A stretch of DNA of 64,000 bases from Alphaproteobacteria bacterium (GCA_016124635.1 WGNJ01000006.1:62001-126000); one strand, 5' to 3'; positions 54,088-64,000 are shown, numbered from the stretch's first letter. Notes: generated by a model not told the origin, from the sequence alone. Numbers and translations are program-made.

Positions 54088-54543
54088 ATGAGAGGGACTA
54101 TTTGCCTTGTCGTGCTTGGTTTTGCGCTCGCGGCAACGGCCGTGATTGCCGAGGACGCGCCTGGCGGTAAGCAACAGATCGTCGATCAGCGCGTCGCTGC
54201 GATGAAGCAGATGGGCGGTAAGGTCAAGGAAGCTTTTGAGTTGAGTGATGCCGACGCGGCGGGCGCTCGCGCCAAGCTCGCCGAGGCGATTGCGATCGCA
54301 CAGACCATCCCATCACGTTTTCCTGCGGGCACGGCCGACGGTGATCCGGGCGTGGTCACACGCGCGTTGCCGAAAATCTGGAGCGATCGTCCCGGCTTCG
54401 AGAAGCTGGCGGCGGCGCTCGTAACCGCTCTGCAAACAGCCGATGAAAAACTCGCTGCGAGCGAGGACGCGAAGGCGGCGTTCGACTCGCTACGCAAGGC
54501 CTGCGGCAGCTGCCACGACGAATATCGCGGTCCGAAGAAGTAA
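54088..54543 (+). CDS. class II (c'-type) cytochrome c
   Basis: A 151-residue exported cytochrome with signal peptide (ICLVVLGFALAATAVIA) and a C-terminal heme site, CGSCHDEYR, after a four-helix bundle pattern (VDQRVAAMKQMGGKVKEAF, and LPKIWSDRPGFEKLAAALVTALQTADEKL). This placement of CxxCH at the very end is typical of cytochrome c'. It acts in the periplasm in electron transfer or gas binding. ATG 54088 has GAGGGGG 6 bases before it, better placed than ATG 54082. The next gene overlaps its stop by one base. Confidence 0.9.
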   Translation: MRGTICLVVLGFALAATAVIAEDAPGGKQQIVDQRVAAMKQMGGKVKEAFELSDADAAGARAKLAEAIAIAQTIPSRFPAGTADGDPGVVTRALPKIWSDRPGFEKLAAALVTALQTADEKLAASEDAKAAFDSLRKACGSCHDEYRGPKK

Positions 54544-55457
54544 TGCTCGCCGCTTTGCGTTGGCTAGCGATTGCGACCGTTGTCGCGACAGCGGCTGGGT
54601 TTGTTTGGCTCGAGTGGCCGGCGCCGCTCGAGCGACTTCCCGCTGGTGTTTCGAGCGCTGCGCCGGGCATGGCCGATCGCGGTGCCTATCTCGTGCGTGC
54701 GGCGGCCTGCTTGCCGTGTCATTGGGACAAGAAGAATGGCGGCCAGCGTTTCGCCGGCGGGCGCCAAATCAAAACGCAGTTCGGAACTTTCTACACGCCG
54801 AACATTTCGCCGGACGACGAGACGGGCATCGGCAAGTGGAGCGATGCGGAGTTCGTGCGCGCTTTGAAGCACGGCGTCGGGCGAAGCGGCGAGCAGCTCT
54901 ATCCGACGTTCCCGTACACGTCCTATCGGTTCATGAAGGTCGAAGACGTGCTGGCAATCAAAGCGTATCTGATGACGCAAAACGCCGTGCACTCTCCCGA
55001 CAAGCGGCACGCGTTGCGTTTTCCGTATTCGTGGCGCGCACTGGTGAAGATCTGGAAGCTGCAGCACGGCGTGGAGCCGCAATCGCTTGCCGACGACCCG
55101 GCCCAGTCTGCCGCTTGGAATCGGGGCCGCTATTTGGTGACCGCGGTCGGTCATTGCGCGGAATGCCACAGCCCGCGTGACGCGCAGGGCGTGACCGTCG
55201 CAACCGCGTGGCTTCAGGGGAACCCGCACGGCCCGGACGGATGGAAAGTTCCGGCGCTCGCGGGCCCTAGAGCTAAGGACTTTGCCGGGTGGTCGCGCGA
55301 CCAGATTGCGGATTATTTGGAAAGCGGCAGCAAGCCCGACTTCGATCAGGCGCAGGGGCCGATGGCGGAAGTCATCACAGAAGGTACGAAGTACCTGACG
55401 GCCGAGGACAGGCTTGCGATCGCGGATTACCTGCGGTCGTTAAGCACACCGCATTAG
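54543..55457 (+). CDS. diheme cytochrome c
   Basis: A 304-residue exported cytochrome. After an N-terminal hydrophobic segment (LAIATVVATAAGFVWLEW), two heme sites are visible: AACLPCHWDKK near residue 55 and GHCAECHSPRD near residue 202. The halves with FAGGRQIKTQFGTFYTPNISPDDETGIG and the equivalent GNPHGPDGWKVPAL segment resemble cytochrome subunits of membrane-bound alcohol or gluconate dehydrogenases, but no dehydrogenase gene is next to it. The one-base overlap with the cytochrome c' gene suggests a common electron pathway. Confidence 0.9.
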   Translation: MLAALRWLAIATVVATAAGFVWLEWPAPLERLPAGVSSAAPGMADRGAYLVRAAACLPCHWDKKNGGQRFAGGRQIKTQFGTFYTPNISPDDETGIGKWSDAEFVRALKHGVGRSGEQLYPTFPYTSYRFMKVEDVLAIKAYLMTQNAVHSPDKRHALRFPYSWRALVKIWKLQHGVEPQSLADDPAQSAAWNRGRYLVTAVGHCAECHSPRDAQGVTVATAWLQGNPHGPDGWKVPALAGPRAKDFAGWSRDQIADYLESGSKPDFDQAQGPMAEVITEGTKYLTAEDRLAIADYLRSLSTPH

Positions 55458-55552
55458 TTGTCCACTCAAATCGGCCATTTTTGCGATTTGCGCGCACCCG
55501 GTGCGTCGCCTAAATTTGCGCCGGGTTTGCAGCGTATTCGGAAATCGGTTCC

Positions 55553-56413
55553 ATGGCCCGCCTCGTCGTCATTTTCGCCATTCTATCGTTGATCACCATT
55601 GCCATGTATTGGCTGGCGCATCATCCGGCCACGCATTCCGACGTCGTGGCGACTTTGCCCGTCCAGCCGGCCCAGCATACGAGTTCGACCGCTTCTACTG
55701 CGGCACCGGCGTCCGCTCCCGTCGGCACCGCCGACGCCCCGTCCACCAGCGACGAAGCGCAGGCTTCGTCTGAAGATGCGAAGTCGGCGCCTGACGCTGA
55801 AGCAACACCGAGCGTTCCGCCTCTGCCGACGGCGGGGACTGAAGCAACGGTGCTGCAGTCGACAACGACGGCAGCACCGGCTGCAAAAACAGGTCTGGTT
55901 GTCGAGGACGTTCAACCAAGCAAGGGCAACTCCATTGAGCTAAGGGGGCGTGCGGATCCCGGCGCGACCGTCAAGGTCAGTGTGAACGGACAGGCTGCAG
56001 GTGCCGCGATCGTCGGCGGCGACGGGGCGTGGTTCGCCACCGTCGACAAGGGCAAAGACGAAAGCGAGCCCAAGATCGTGCTGGAGCTCGTCGGCGCGGA
56101 TGGAACGGTGCTCGACAAAACCAACTTCGTGTTCAAGGCAGCACTGGCTGCGCCGCCACTGTCACCTCAGGATCAGTCGCTGATCGCGGCGCAGACCTCG
56201 GCGCGGAGCAAGCCGGCAAAGGTCCACAGGCCGGCGCGGCGGCATCGGCATACGACGCTTCGCGTGCGGCGGGGCCAGAGCCTGTGGCGCATCGCGCGTC
56301 GGCAGCTGGGCAGCGGGCGCAAGTGGCGCCAGATCTACGAGGCGAACAAGGATCGCATCGGCGACGATCCTGACTTTATTCGACCCGGAACGCGGCTTGT
56401 GCTGCCCGGATAG
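55553..56413 (+). CDS. LysM-domain envelope protein with N-terminal membrane anchor
   Basis: A 286-residue protein: an N-terminal helix (LVVIFAILSLITIAMYWLA), a low-complexity Ala/Thr/Ser/Pro linker to about residue 115, an Ig-like beta domain (ELRGRADPGATVKVSVNGQ, about 125-190) and a C-terminal LysM domain (about 238-285; LRVRRGQSLWRIARRQLGSGRKWRQIYEANKDRI). It probably binds peptidoglycan from the periplasmic face of the inner membrane. No operon partner is clear; the ABC exporter starts 55 bases later. Confidence 0.85.
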   Translation: MARLVVIFAILSLITIAMYWLAHHPATHSDVVATLPVQPAQHTSSTASTAAPASAPVGTADAPSTSDEAQASSEDAKSAPDAEATPSVPPLPTAGTEATVLQSTTTAAPAAKTGLVVEDVQPSKGNSIELRGRADPGATVKVSVNGQAAGAAIVGGDGAWFATVDKGKDESEPKIVLELVGADGTVLDKTNFVFKAALAAPPLSPQDQSLIAAQTSARSKPAKVHRPARRHRHTTLRVRRGQSLWRIARRQLGSGRKWRQIYEANKDRIGDDPDFIRPGTRLVLPG

Positions 56414-56468
56414 CGAATACTGCCAACAGTGCCTGGAAGTCAGACCGGTCATGGCTTAAGTCAGCCCC

Positions 56469-58358
56469 ATGTCTCAGGTGACCGAAAGCGGCGACGTCGC
56501 GAAGAAATCCTATTTGTCGACTTTGCGCGCGTTGTTGCCGTATCTGTGGCCGGACGGCCGGCCCGACTTGAAGGTGCGCATCCTCCTGGCGATGGGCGCG
56601 CTCGCGCTTGCCAAGGTCTTCACCATTTCCTTTCCGCTGCTCTATGGCGCGGCGATCGATGCCCTCGATCCGAAGAACCATGTCGCGCAAACCGTCGGCG
56701 TCGCGATCGCGCTGATCCTCGCCTACGGTCTTTCGCGCGTCTTGATGCAGGCGTTCGCGCAGCTGCGCGACGCGATCGCCGCAAAGGCCGTCTACAACGC
56801 CGTGCAGACGGTCGCCGGCAAAACCTTTCGCCATATCCATGCGCTGTCGCTGCGCTTCCATCTTGAGCGCAAGACAGGCGGATTAACGCGTATCATCGAG
56901 CGAGGTACGAAGGGTATCGATATCCTGTTGTTCTATGCCTTGTTCTCGATCGTGCCGACGATCCTCGAATTGTCGCTGGTCAGCGCCATCCTCTTCTACG
57001 GGTATCACTGGGGTTTTGCGGTCATCACGATCCTGACCGTCGTGCTCTACGGTTTGTTCACGATCAAACTAACCGAGTGGCGCACGGTCATTCGCCGCCA
57101 AATGAACGACAGCGATACCGAGGCGAACACGAAGGCCGTCGACAGCCTGCTCAACTATGAGACAGTAAAATATTTCAACAACGAGGAGCACGAAGCGCGC
57201 CGCTTCGACAAGGCGATGGCGCGCTTTGCCGGTGCCTCCGAGAAGGCGCAAATGTCGCTGTCGCTTCTCAATACCGGCCAGGCCGTGATCATCACGCTCG
57301 GCCTCGTGTCGGTCATGGTGCTTGCCGCTTACATGATCTCCGCCGGCAAGATGACGATCGGCGGTCTGGTCGTGGTCAACGGCTTTCTTGTTCAGCTCTA
57401 CGTGCCGCTGAATCTTCTCGGCACCGTCTATCGCGAGATCAACCAAGCGCTCGTCGACATGGAGAAGATGTTCGACGTGCTGAATGTCCGCGAGGAAGTA
57501 AAGGACAAACCGGGCGCGCTCGATTTGAAGGTTTCGGGCGGAGAAATACGATTTGAGAACGTCGTGTTCGCCTATGAACCTGAACGCACCATTCTCCATG
57601 GTATCAGCTTCACCGTGCCGGCCGGGAAGACAACGGCCGTCGTCGGTCCATCGGGGGCGGGCAAGTCGACGATCTCGCGCATTCTCTATCGCTTCTACGA
57701 TGTCGCTTCCGGTCGCGTAACGATCGATGGGCAGGACATTCGCGACGTAACCCAGAATTCCGTGCGCGCCGCGATCGGTATCGTTCCGCAGGACACGGTG
57801 CTCTTCAACGACACGATCCGCTACAACATTCGCTACGGCCGTATCGACGCGACAGACGCCGAGATCGAAGAGGCTGCACGACTGGCGCAGATCGAGCCCT
57901 TTATTCGCGAGTTGCCTGAGGGCTATTCCGCGATGGTCGGCGAACGCGGGCTGAAGCTTTCCGGCGGCGAGAAACAGCGCGTTGCGATCGCCAGAACGAT
58001 CTTGAAGAACCCGCCGATCTTGATGCTCGACGAGGCGACATCCGCTCTCGACACGCATACTGAGCGTGAAATTCAGGCGGCGTTGCAAGGCGTGTCGCGC
58101 GGGCGCACCACGCTGGTCATCGCTCACCGTCTGTCGACCGTAGTCGACGCCGACGAGATCTTGGTTCTGGACCATGGCCGGATCGTCGAGCGCGGCCGAC
58201 ATTCAGACCTTCTGCAGCGGGGTGGGGCATACGCGGCGATGTGGAACCGGCAGCGCGAGGCCGCAGCTGCGCGCGAAAAGCTGCTCGAGGTTGAGCAGGA
58301 TCCAGAAATCAATCCTGAGATTGTGCGGGTTCAGCCTGCCGTCGCGGCTGGCGACTGA
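56469..58358 (+). CDS. Atm1-type ABC exporter (permease-ATPase fusion)
   Basis: A 629-residue half transporter: six membrane helices in about 30-330 with the family motif NYETVKYFNNEEHEARRFD near residue 230, then an ATPase domain with Walker A GPSGAGKST near 395, signature LSGGEKQRVA, Walker B ILMLDEATSALD and H-loop AHRLST. The YFNNEEHE segment is typical of Atm1 proteins, which export glutathione-linked sulfur or metal conjugates and support cytosolic Fe-S or metal homeostasis. It works as a homodimer. A terminator follows at once. Confidence 0.9.
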   Translation: MSQVTESGDVAKKSYLSTLRALLPYLWPDGRPDLKVRILLAMGALALAKVFTISFPLLYGAAIDALDPKNHVAQTVGVAIALILAYGLSRVLMQAFAQLRDAIAAKAVYNAVQTVAGKTFRHIHALSLRFHLERKTGGLTRIIERGTKGIDILLFYALFSIVPTILELSLVSAILFYGYHWGFAVITILTVVLYGLFTIKLTEWRTVIRRQMNDSDTEANTKAVDSLLNYETVKYFNNEEHEARRFDKAMARFAGASEKAQMSLSLLNTGQAVIITLGLVSVMVLAAYMISAGKMTIGGLVVVNGFLVQLYVPLNLLGTVYREINQALVDMEKMFDVLNVREEVKDKPGALDLKVSGGEIRFENVVFAYEPERTILHGISFTVPAGKTTAVVGPSGAGKSTISRILYRFYDVASGRVTIDGQDIRDVTQNSVRAAIGIVPQDTVLFNDTIRYNIRYGRIDATDAEIEEAARLAQIEPFIRELPEGYSAMVGERGLKLSGGEKQRVAIARTILKNPPILMLDEATSALDTHTEREIQAALQGVSRGRTTLVIAHRLSTVVDADEILVLDHGRIVERGRHSDLLQRGGAYAAMWNRQREAAAAREKLLEVEQDPEINPEIVRVQPAVAAGD

Positions 58359-58378
58359 GCTGGGTTTCCCAGCGTTTT
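58359..58378 (+). terminator. rho-independent terminator after the Atm1-type gene
   Basis: GCTGGG (58359-58364) and CCCAGC (58368-58373) pair around TTT and lead into GTTTTC. It begins directly behind the TGA stop. The stem is short, so efficiency is uncertain. Confidence 0.65.
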
Positions 58379-58580
58379 CATGCGGATGAACAGGTGTTCG
58401 GTTTGGCGACACGTAGGTGTGACGTTTGTCGCGAACTGTCGCCAGATGCTGATTTTGTTAAGAAAAAGCGTCGAAATTACAGTGATGTGAGCGCACCGGC
58501 CGATGCACGAATATTGCAATGGAAACTGTTCCAGCGCATGAGCATTCGAAGACGGTGTGGAAGCCGATTGCGGAAACTCG

Positions 58581-59888
58581 ATGAGCCTCGACGTAGAGCC
58601 CCCAAAGGTCAATGCCGGCACGGTTAACGATGGGGCGTCCGCCAAGGGCCGCCTTCGGGATGCGGCAGATCGAGTTGCTGCCAGCCCTTATGCTGCGCGC
58701 GTGGCGAGCTTCGCGCGCAAACGGCCGCGCTGGCAGATTTATGCGGCACTCGTTGTGTTTCTGCTGCTCGTTGCTGCGTTGGCCTACTGGTGGACGAGCG
58801 GATCGAGCGATACGGCGAGCCAATTGGTTGTGACCGTCGAGCGTGGCGACGTTGAGGATTCCGTCACCGCTCTCGGTAATTTGCAGCCGCGTGACTATGT
58901 CGACGTCGGCGCACAAGTGTCCGGACAGCTCAAGAAGCTTTACGTCGATATTGGCGATACGGTGAAGTCCGGGCAGTTGCTCGCCGAGATCGACCCAGCC
59001 GTGCTGAACACAAAGGTCGAAGCGGGGCGAGCTCAGCTGAAGAACTTACAGGCGACGCTGCGTGACAAGGAGGCGCAGCTCGAGTTGGCGCGCGGTCAGT
59101 TTAACCGTCAGAAGATGCTCAAAGCGGCGAATGCGACGAGCACCGATGCCTATCAATCGGCGGAATCGGGTTTGCGCTCGGCGACGGCGCAAGTGGCGGC
59201 GGTGAAGGCGCAGATCGCGCAAACGACTGCGACCGTGCATGGCGACGAAGTTACGCTCGGATACACGAAGATCTACGCGCCTATGGCCGGTACCGTTGTT
59301 TCCGTGACTACAAAGCAAGGGCAAACGATCAACGCCAACCAACAGGCGCCTGTGATCCTGCGTGTTGCGGACCTGTCGACAATGACGGTGTGGACGCAGG
59401 TGTCGGAGGCGGACGTGCCGAAACTGCGCCTTGGGATGGATGCCTATTTCACCATCCTCGGTGCGCCGAGAAAGCGCTGGACCGGCAAGTTGAAGCAGGT
59501 GCTGCCGACGCCCGAAGTCGTCAACAACGTGGTATTGTACACGGCGCTGTTCGATGTCGCGAACCAACGCAACGAGTTGATGACGCAGATGACGGCGCAG
59601 GTGTTCTTCGTCATTGCTTCAAAGCAAGATGTGCTCACTGTGCCGGTCGCGGCGTTGCATCGCTATCGGCCCCGCCGGCACACCGCGCACGTTACTTTGG
59701 TTTCGGCAAGCGGAGCGGAGGAAGATCGCGAAGTGACGGTGGGCGTCACAAATCGCGTGTCCGCGGAAATCGTCTCCGGCTTGAAAGAGGGCGATAAGGT
59801 CGTTGCCGGAACAGCGGCGCAGTCGGGAAGCGGACAGACACAGCAGCGTGGGCAAGGTCGCAGCCGCAGGCCGCGCCTTGGCTTCTGA
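58581..59888 (+). CDS. macA: MacA-type periplasmic adaptor (membrane fusion protein)
   Basis: A 435-residue adaptor. A cytoplasmic N-terminal stretch (about 1-45) is followed by a membrane helix ([19 protein letters not shown]), then the lipoyl half-motifs ([42 protein letters not shown]), a long alpha-helical hairpin rich in Ala/Gln/Lys ([20 protein letters not shown]...), and beta-barrel parts ending in a basic tail. It links MacB in the inner membrane to a TolC-like channel. ATG 58581 is preferred over 58557. macB starts at its last base. Confidence 0.92.
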   Translation: MSLDVEPPKVNAGTVNDGASAKGRLRDAADRVAASPYAARVASFARKRPRWQIYAALVVFLLLVAALAYWWTSGSSDTASQLVVTVERGDVEDSVTALGNLQPRDYVDVGAQVSGQLKKLYVDIGDTVKSGQLLAEIDPAVLNTKVEAGRAQLKNLQATLRDKEAQLELARGQFNRQKMLKAANATSTDAYQSAESGLRSATAQVAAVKAQIAQTTATVHGDEVTLGYTKIYAPMAGTVVSVTTKQGQTINANQQAPVILRVADLSTMTVWTQVSEADVPKLRLGMDAYFTILGAPRKRWTGKLKQVLPTPEVVNNVVLYTALFDVANQRNELMTQMTAQVFFVIASKQDVLTVPVAALHRYRPRRHTAHVTLVSASGAEEDREVTVGVTNRVSAEIVSGLKEGDKVVAGTAAQSGSGQTQQRGQGRSRRPRLGF

Positions 59889-61870
59889 TGAACAAGCCCT
59901 CGACGCAAATAGAACCTGTCGTTGAAGCCGGACCGCTCATCGAGCTTACCGACATTCGAAAGACTTTCTTTTCGGGCACAGATGTCGCGGTCGAGGTTCT
60001 GCATGGAATCTCGCTGACGATCTATCCCGGCGAGTTCTTGGCAATCATGGGCGCATCCGGGTCGGGGAAGTCGACCTTGATGAACATCATCGGCTGCCTC
60101 GATCGATCGACCGGCGGGACTTACCGGTTCGCAGGGCGCGATATCTCCGAATTCGACTCGGACGAGCTTGCTGCGCTGCGCCGCGAGGCATTCGGCTTCA
60201 TCTTCCAAAGCTACAACCTGATCGGAACGGCAAGCGCCGTCGAGAACGTCGAAGTGCCCGCCATCTATGCTGGTGTGCGCCTCGAGGAACGTCGTGAGCG
60301 CGCGAAAGCGTTGTTGACTAAGCTGGGCCTTAGCGATCGCTTCACGCATCGCCCAAACCAATTATCGGGCGGCCAACAGCAGCGGGTGTCGATCGCGCGC
60401 GCGCTGATGAACGGCGGACAGATCATTCTGGCGGATGAGCCGACAGGCGCGCTCGATAGCCGGAGCGGTGCGGAAGTTATGGCGCTGCTGCGCGAATTGG
60501 CTGATCAAGGGCACACTATACTTTTGATCACGCACGATCGAGACGTAGCGGCGCAGGCGCGGCGGATCATAGAAATCAAGGACGGGGTCGTTCTCTCGGA
60601 CAGTGGCGTCGATCCGGGCGCTGCTTCGGACAAAGCACGAGAGCTTGCCGCTCAGTCGCCTGCCGGCGACGCGTTCTGGGGCGACATGGGCGAAGCGGCG
60701 AGCATGGCGCTGCGGGCGCTGCGTGCGAATCTGTTCCGCACGATCTTGACGCTGCTTGGCATCGTGATCGGTGTCGGCTCGGTCGTTGCGATGCTTGCCA
60801 TCGGCGAAGGCGCGAAGCAGGAAGTCGTAAAGCAGATCGGCTCGATGGGGACGAACCTTCTGCTCGTCAGGCCGGGTCAGCCGCATCGAAGAGGCGTCGG
60901 CGGTACCGTGACCACGATGGTGCCGGCGGACGCCGAAGCGATGTCGTCCGTGCCCAATGTCCTTGCGGCAGTCCCGGAGCTTCAGGGAACGATCACGGCG
61001 CGCTTCGGCGACAACGACTACCAGACGCAGGTCGATGCGACCTGGCCCGACTTGACCACGGTGCGGAGTTGGCCCGTGGCGCAGGGGACGTTTTTCAGTC
61101 AGGACGACGAGCGCAGCTATGCCTCCGTCGCCGTGCTTGGCAAGACGGCGTATCAGCAACTTTTCCCCGGCGGTGAAGATCCGATCGGGCAGTACGTGTT
61201 GCTGAAGAACGTGCCTTTCTTGGTGATCGGAATTATGTCCGAAAAAGGCGCGACGGCCTATGGGAGCGACGCCGACGATATCATTTTCGTTCCGCTTTCG
61301 ACCGGTAGCCTAAGATTATTCGGGCAACGCTATCTGCGCTCGATCACCGTAGCCGCGAAGGACGTTGCCGCGATCGACGCCACGCAGGAGGCGCTGACGG
61401 AGCTCTTGAAGTCGAGGCACGGGAGCGAGGACTTCTACATCCGCAATATGGCGTCGGTCGTTCAAACTGCTTCCGAAGCGCAAAACACATTGACGATCCT
61501 GCTCGGCTCCGTCGCCGCGATCTCTCTGCTTGTCGGCGGCATCGGCGTCATGAACATCATGTTGGTCAGTGTCACCGAGCGAACGCGCGAGATCGGTATT
61601 CGCATGGCGACCGGCGCGCGTATGCGAAACATCCTGCAGCAATTCCTGACCGAGGCCGTCGTCGTGTCGGCGCTTGGCGGGATCATCGGTGTGCTGGGCG
61701 GGATCGGCGTCGGCCTGCTGATCGGCGCCTTTGGAACGGCGGTGGAGTTCACGGCGCCGCCCATCATTCTCGCGTTCGGTTGCGCGGCGGCGACCGGCCT
61801 TGTGTTCGGGTTCGCGCCAGCTCTCAAGGCCGCACGGCTTGATCCTGTGGTGGCGCTGCAGAGCGAATGA
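59888..61870 (+). CDS. macB: MacB-type ABC transporter (ATPase plus permease)
   Basis: A 660-residue MacB. The ATPase comes first: Walker [10 protein letters not shown] near residue 57, [18 protein letters not shown], signature [12 protein letters not shown] and Walker [13 protein letters not shown] helix near residue 275 ([22 protein letters not shown]), a large periplasmic MacB_PCD domain (about 310-510) and three C-terminal helices follow, with [14 protein letters not shown] between. It drives substrate (macrolides, peptides, siderophores in known cases) from the periplasm through a TolC-like pore. It is flanked in an operon by its adaptor and outer membrane factor. Confidence 0.95.
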   Translation: MNKPSTQIEPVVEAGPLIELTDIRKTFFSGTDVAVEVLHGISLTIYPGEFLAIMGASGSGKSTLMNIIGCLDRSTGGTYRFAGRDISEFDSDELAALRREAFGFIFQSYNLIGTASAVENVEVPAIYAGVRLEERRERAKALLTKLGLSDRFTHRPNQLSGGQQQRVSIARALMNGGQIILADEPTGALDSRSGAEVMALLRELADQGHTILLITHDRDVAAQARRIIEIKDGVVLSDSGVDPGAASDKARELAAQSPAGDAFWGDMGEAASMALRALRANLFRTILTLLGIVIGVGSVVAMLAIGEGAKQEVVKQIGSMGTNLLLVRPGQPHRRGVGGTVTTMVPADAEAMSSVPNVLAAVPELQGTITARFGDNDYQTQVDATWPDLTTVRSWPVAQGTFFSQDDERSYASVAVLGKTAYQQLFPGGEDPIGQYVLLKNVPFLVIGIMSEKGATAYGSDADDIIFVPLSTGSLRLFGQRYLRSITVAAKDVAAIDATQEALTELLKSRHGSEDFYIRNMASVVQTASEAQNTLTILLGSVAAISLLVGGIGVMNIMLVSVTERTREIGIRMATGARMRNILQQFLTEAVVVSALGGIIGVLGGIGVGLLIGAFGTAVEFTAPPIILAFGCAAATGLVFGFAPALKAARLDPVVALQSE

Positions 61871-63282
61871 CGATGCGCGGCTACCGGGTCTTTCTTCTGA
61901 TTGCGACATTGGCGCTCGCGAGTTGCGCGACCGACGCGCCGACAGACCGATTGGCCGACACGGATGTGCCGTCGTCCTGGGAAGGGCCGATCCCACAGAA
62001 CGCAGACGAGTGGCCGTCGCCGAGCTGGTGGCGGGCGTTCAACAGCAATGAACTCGACGACCTCATCGCGAAAGCGCAATCGCAGAACTTGGATCTTGCC
62101 GCCGCTACAGCGCGTATAATGCAAGCGGAAGCGCAGGCGAAGGTCGCGGGGTCGGCGTTGCTGCCGAGCGTCAATCTCAGCGTCGGCGCTTCGCAATCCG
62201 GACCTTTGGGCGGCAAAAGCACTGTTTCGCAGCGCCGCTCCTTCAGTGCCGACGTCGGCGCTTCCTATGAACTAGACTTCTGGGGCCGCAATCGCGCGAA
62301 CCTCTCCGCGGCCGAAGCGTCATTGGCGGCGAGCCGATACGACCGAGAAACGGTGGCGCTGACCGTAACGGCGAGCGCGGCATCAACCTATTTCCAGATA
62401 CTGTCGCTGCGCGACAGGCTGCGGACGGCGAAACTGAACCTCGAGAATGCGCGCGGCGTGTTGAAGATCATCGAGGCGCGCGTCAAAGCGGGTGTCGTGA
62501 CGCCGCTCGATCTGGCGCAACAACGGGCCGCAGTCGCAAATCAGGAGGCGTCGATCCCCGCTCTTGAGCAATCCGAGCGAGAGGCGAGGGCGACCCTTGC
62601 GCTTCTCCTTGGGCTGCCGCCGCAAGGATTTGATGTGACCGCGAAAAGCATGGCTGGTCTCGCGGCCCCGACAGTCAAGCCGGGGCTACCATCAGGTCTT
62701 CTCGCCCGCAGGCCCGACATACGCCGATCGGAATCGGACCTCTTGGCCGCGGACGCGAATATTGCGGCGGCACGCGCCGCGTTCTTTCCAACGATCTCCC
62801 TCACCGGCTCGGCCGGGTTCGCCAGTGCCGCGCTTTCCTCTCTCTTCAATCCGGCAAATGCCGCCTACACGATCGGCGCGTCGTTGTTGCAGACGATCTT
62901 CGACAACGGACGGCTCCAGGGCGAATACGAGGCCACGATCGGGCGGCGGCAGGAGATCGTGGCCAATTATCGCTCCGCCGTGATCACGGCGTTCTCGGAC
63001 GTGCACGTGGCGCTCGGCGCTGTGGCAAGCTTGGCGGCGGAGGAACATCAACGGAGCCTCGCGGCGGCTCAGGCCGCCGAGGCGTTTCGCATCGCCGACG
63101 TCCGTTATCGCGCGGGCGTCGAGGACTTCATCTCCGTGCTCGACGCCCAGCGCACGCTCTACTCGGCTCAAGATCAGCTTTCACAAACGCAGCTGGCCCG
63201 GCTCCAGGCGTGCGTTGCGCTGTTCCGTGCACTGGGCGGCGGCTGGTCCGATCAGGCGGTCGCCAGTTTGGCGGGGCCTTAA
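61867..63282 (+). CDS. outer membrane factor lipoprotein (NodT/TolC-like)
   Basis: A 471-residue outer membrane channel protein. The signal peptide ends in the lipobox LASC ([13 protein letters not shown]); two repeats of the TolC fold follow, with [17 protein letters not shown], the equatorial [24 protein letters not shown] near residue 140, [18 protein letters not shown] and [39 protein letters not shown]. It completes the MacAB pump as the exit duct. ATG 61867 overlaps the macB stop by 4 bases; the end overlaps the convergent csoR by 4 bases. Confidence 0.93.
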   Translation: MTMRGYRVFLLIATLALASCATDAPTDRLADTDVPSSWEGPIPQNADEWPSPSWWRAFNSNELDDLIAKAQSQNLDLAAATARIMQAEAQAKVAGSALLPSVNLSVGASQSGPLGGKSTVSQRRSFSADVGASYELDFWGRNRANLSAAEASLAASRYDRETVALTVTASAASTYFQILSLRDRLRTAKLNLENARGVLKIIEARVKAGVVTPLDLAQQRAAVANQEASIPALEQSEREARATLALLLGLPPQGFDVTAKSMAGLAAPTVKPGLPSGLLARRPDIRRSESDLLAADANIAAARAAFFPTISLTGSAGFASAALSSLFNPANAAYTIGASLLQTIFDNGRLQGEYEATIGRRQEIVANYRSAVITAFSDVHVALGAVASLAAEEHQRSLAAAQAAEAFRIADVRYRAGVEDFISVLDAQRTLYSAQDQLSQTQLARLQACVALFRALGGGWSDQAVASLAGP

Positions 63283-63557
63283 CGCTCCCGCGCTCGCGCC
63301 AGCGTTTGCACGAGTTCCTGAACCTTTTCGCGCTGAGCCTTTTTGTCGCCGCTCTTGATTGCGCGTTCGACGCAGTGCGCGATGTGATCGCTGAGAATCT
63401 CGCCCTCGACCTTTCGCAGGGCCGCAATGACGGCCTGAACTTGCGTCACCACGTCGATGCAGTAGCGGTCGTCCTCGACCATTTTGCCGAGACCGCGCAC
63501 CTGACCCTCGATGCGGCTCAGGCGGGAAAGACAGGCTTTCTTCGTTTCGTTCTGCAT
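63279..63557 (-). CDS. csoR: CsoR-type metal-responsive repressor
   Basis: A 92-residue all-helical repressor of the CsoR/RcnR/FrmR family (LSRLSRIEGQVRGLGKMVEDDRYC). Numbered from ATG 63557 the ligands are Cys33, His58 and Cys62; the C-H-C set with spacing 25 and 4 is that of Cu(I)-sensing CsoR. It would release its operator when Cu(I) binds. ATG 63569 (adding MFQP) is an alternative that would overlap the operator. The divergent P-type ATPase gene is the expected target. Confidence 0.88.
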   Translation of the reverse strand: MQNETKKACLSRLSRIEGQVRGLGKMVEDDRYCIDVVTQVQAVIAALRKVEGEILSDHIAHCVERAIKSGDKKAQREKVQELVQTLARARER

Positions 63558-63567
63558 GGGTTGAAAC

Positions 63568-63584
63568 ATACCCCCCTGGGGTAT
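63568..63584. promoter_or_regulatory. CsoR-like operator between csoR and the P-type ATPase gene
   Basis: ATACCCC (63568-63574) and GGGGTAT (63578-63584) are inverted around CCT. A/T-flanked C-runs facing G-runs are the usual shape of CsoR operators. It is placed to regulate both divergent genes. Confidence 0.75.
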
Positions 63585-63634
63585 ATGTAGCACTCAACGG
63601 TTACGATTCAAACTATAGCCCACGGAGCCAATAA

Positions 63635-64000
63635 ATGGCGGAGCATTCCGGGCACGACCATCACCATCACGGTCACCATGGTCAAGGAGCGGCGACGGCC
63701 GTGAAAGTGCGAGATCCCGTGTGCGGGATGTCTGTCGATCCGGCCAAGACGGCTCACCATGCGACCTACAAGGGCGCCGAATACCACTTCTGCAATCCGC
63801 GCTGCCGGGAGAAGTTCGTTGCGAATCCTCAAGCGTATTTGGGGGGCGATGCGAACAAGGAGCCAGCCGAAAAGCCAGTCAAGCAAGGCGTGATCTATAC
63901 GTGTCCCATGCACCCCGAGATCCGTCAGGTGGGGCCGGGCAGCTGTCCGATCTGCGGCATGGCGCTTGAACCTGAAAGCGCGGTTGAGGAGTCCGGACCG
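63635..64000 (+). CDS. heavy-metal P-type ATPase, N-terminal part (cut by window end)
   Basis: Only the first 122 residues are visible. A His-rich opening (HDHHHHGHHGQG) is followed by a YHS-like metal domain (VRDPVCGMSVDPAK...ATYKGAEYHFCNPRCREKFVANPQAYL) and a heavy-metal-binding segment YTCPMHPEIRQVGPGSCPICGMALEP. This order is that of P1B-type copper ATPases. A GGAG lies 8 bases before ATG 63635. With csoR and the operator in front, copper export is the likely job; the ATPase core itself is outside the window. Confidence 0.85.
   Translation, partial: MAEHSGHDHHHHGHHGQGAATAVKVRDPVCGMSVDPAKTAHHATYKGAEYHFCNPRCREKFVANPQAYLGGDANKEPAEKPVKQGVIYTCPMHPEIRQVGPGSCPICGMALEPESAVEESGP

Overview
The window is high-GC bacterial DNA with almost every base used and long runs of overlapping genes. 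It looks like a chromosomal segment of an alphaproteobacterium: there is an imuA-imuB-dnaE2 mutagenesis cassette preceded by a GTTC-N7-GTTC LexA box (the alphaproteobacterial SOS operator), a class II DAHP synthase, PAS_5 and XRE-cupin proteins, and an SthA transhydrogenase. I cannot fix the order or genus from sequence alone. No phage, integrase, IS transposase, CRISPR array or rRNA was seen; one tRNA (Val, CAC) is present.

Layout. 0-9.1 kb: a GPH-type sugar transporter and a catabolic group (flavin monooxygenase-like protein, CaiB/BaiF CoA-transferase, acyl-CoA dehydrogenase, AtuA-like protein), then a uracil-DNA glycosylase-family protein and a lipoprotein hydrolase. 9.1-20.6 kb: TerC, tRNA-Val, phosphoglycolate phosphatase, glmU-glmS (UDP-GlcNAc supply), hemolysin III, acetyltransferase, rpiA, a membrane-anchored serine hydrolase and DAHP synthase. 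20.5-27.1 kb (minus strand): imuA, imuB, a DUF559 endonuclease gene and dnaE2, invaded by two copies of a palindrome-ended repeat, one of them in frame inside dnaE2. 27.2-31.7 kb: haloalkane dehalogenase operon ending in a TetR regulator, and two tandem NADP-dependent reductases. 31.8-40.8 kb: a sugar-nucleotide oxidoreductase/aminotransferase pair, small membrane or exported proteins, a soluble PAS hybrid histidine kinase, a DUF1190-like protein, XRE-cupin regulator, SDR, a divergent QueA-like protein and a Tyr/His/Asp-rich exported protein. 40.8-53.9 kb: sthA, an outer-membrane beta-barrel protein, PAS_5 protein, nadE, a TonB-like protein, gltX, cysS, cimA, an S1P-lyase-like PLP enzyme, rarD and a LOG-family protein. 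54-64 kb: two c-type cytochromes, a LysM protein, an Atm1-type ABC exporter, a MacA-MacB-outer membrane factor tripartite pump, and a copper locus (CsoR and a P-type ATPase cut by the window end).

The most interesting object is the repeat family at 21467-21650 and 24618-24784. Both copies share terminal inverted repeats of about 28 bp. One copy adds about 61 residues to DnaE2 without breaking the frame, in the manner of the Rickettsia palindromic elements, and the other lies 39 bp upstream of a small DUF559 (VSR/PD-(D/E)XK-like) endonuclease gene that splits the imuB-dnaE2 pair. A nuclease-assisted palindromic mobile element is a testable explanation.
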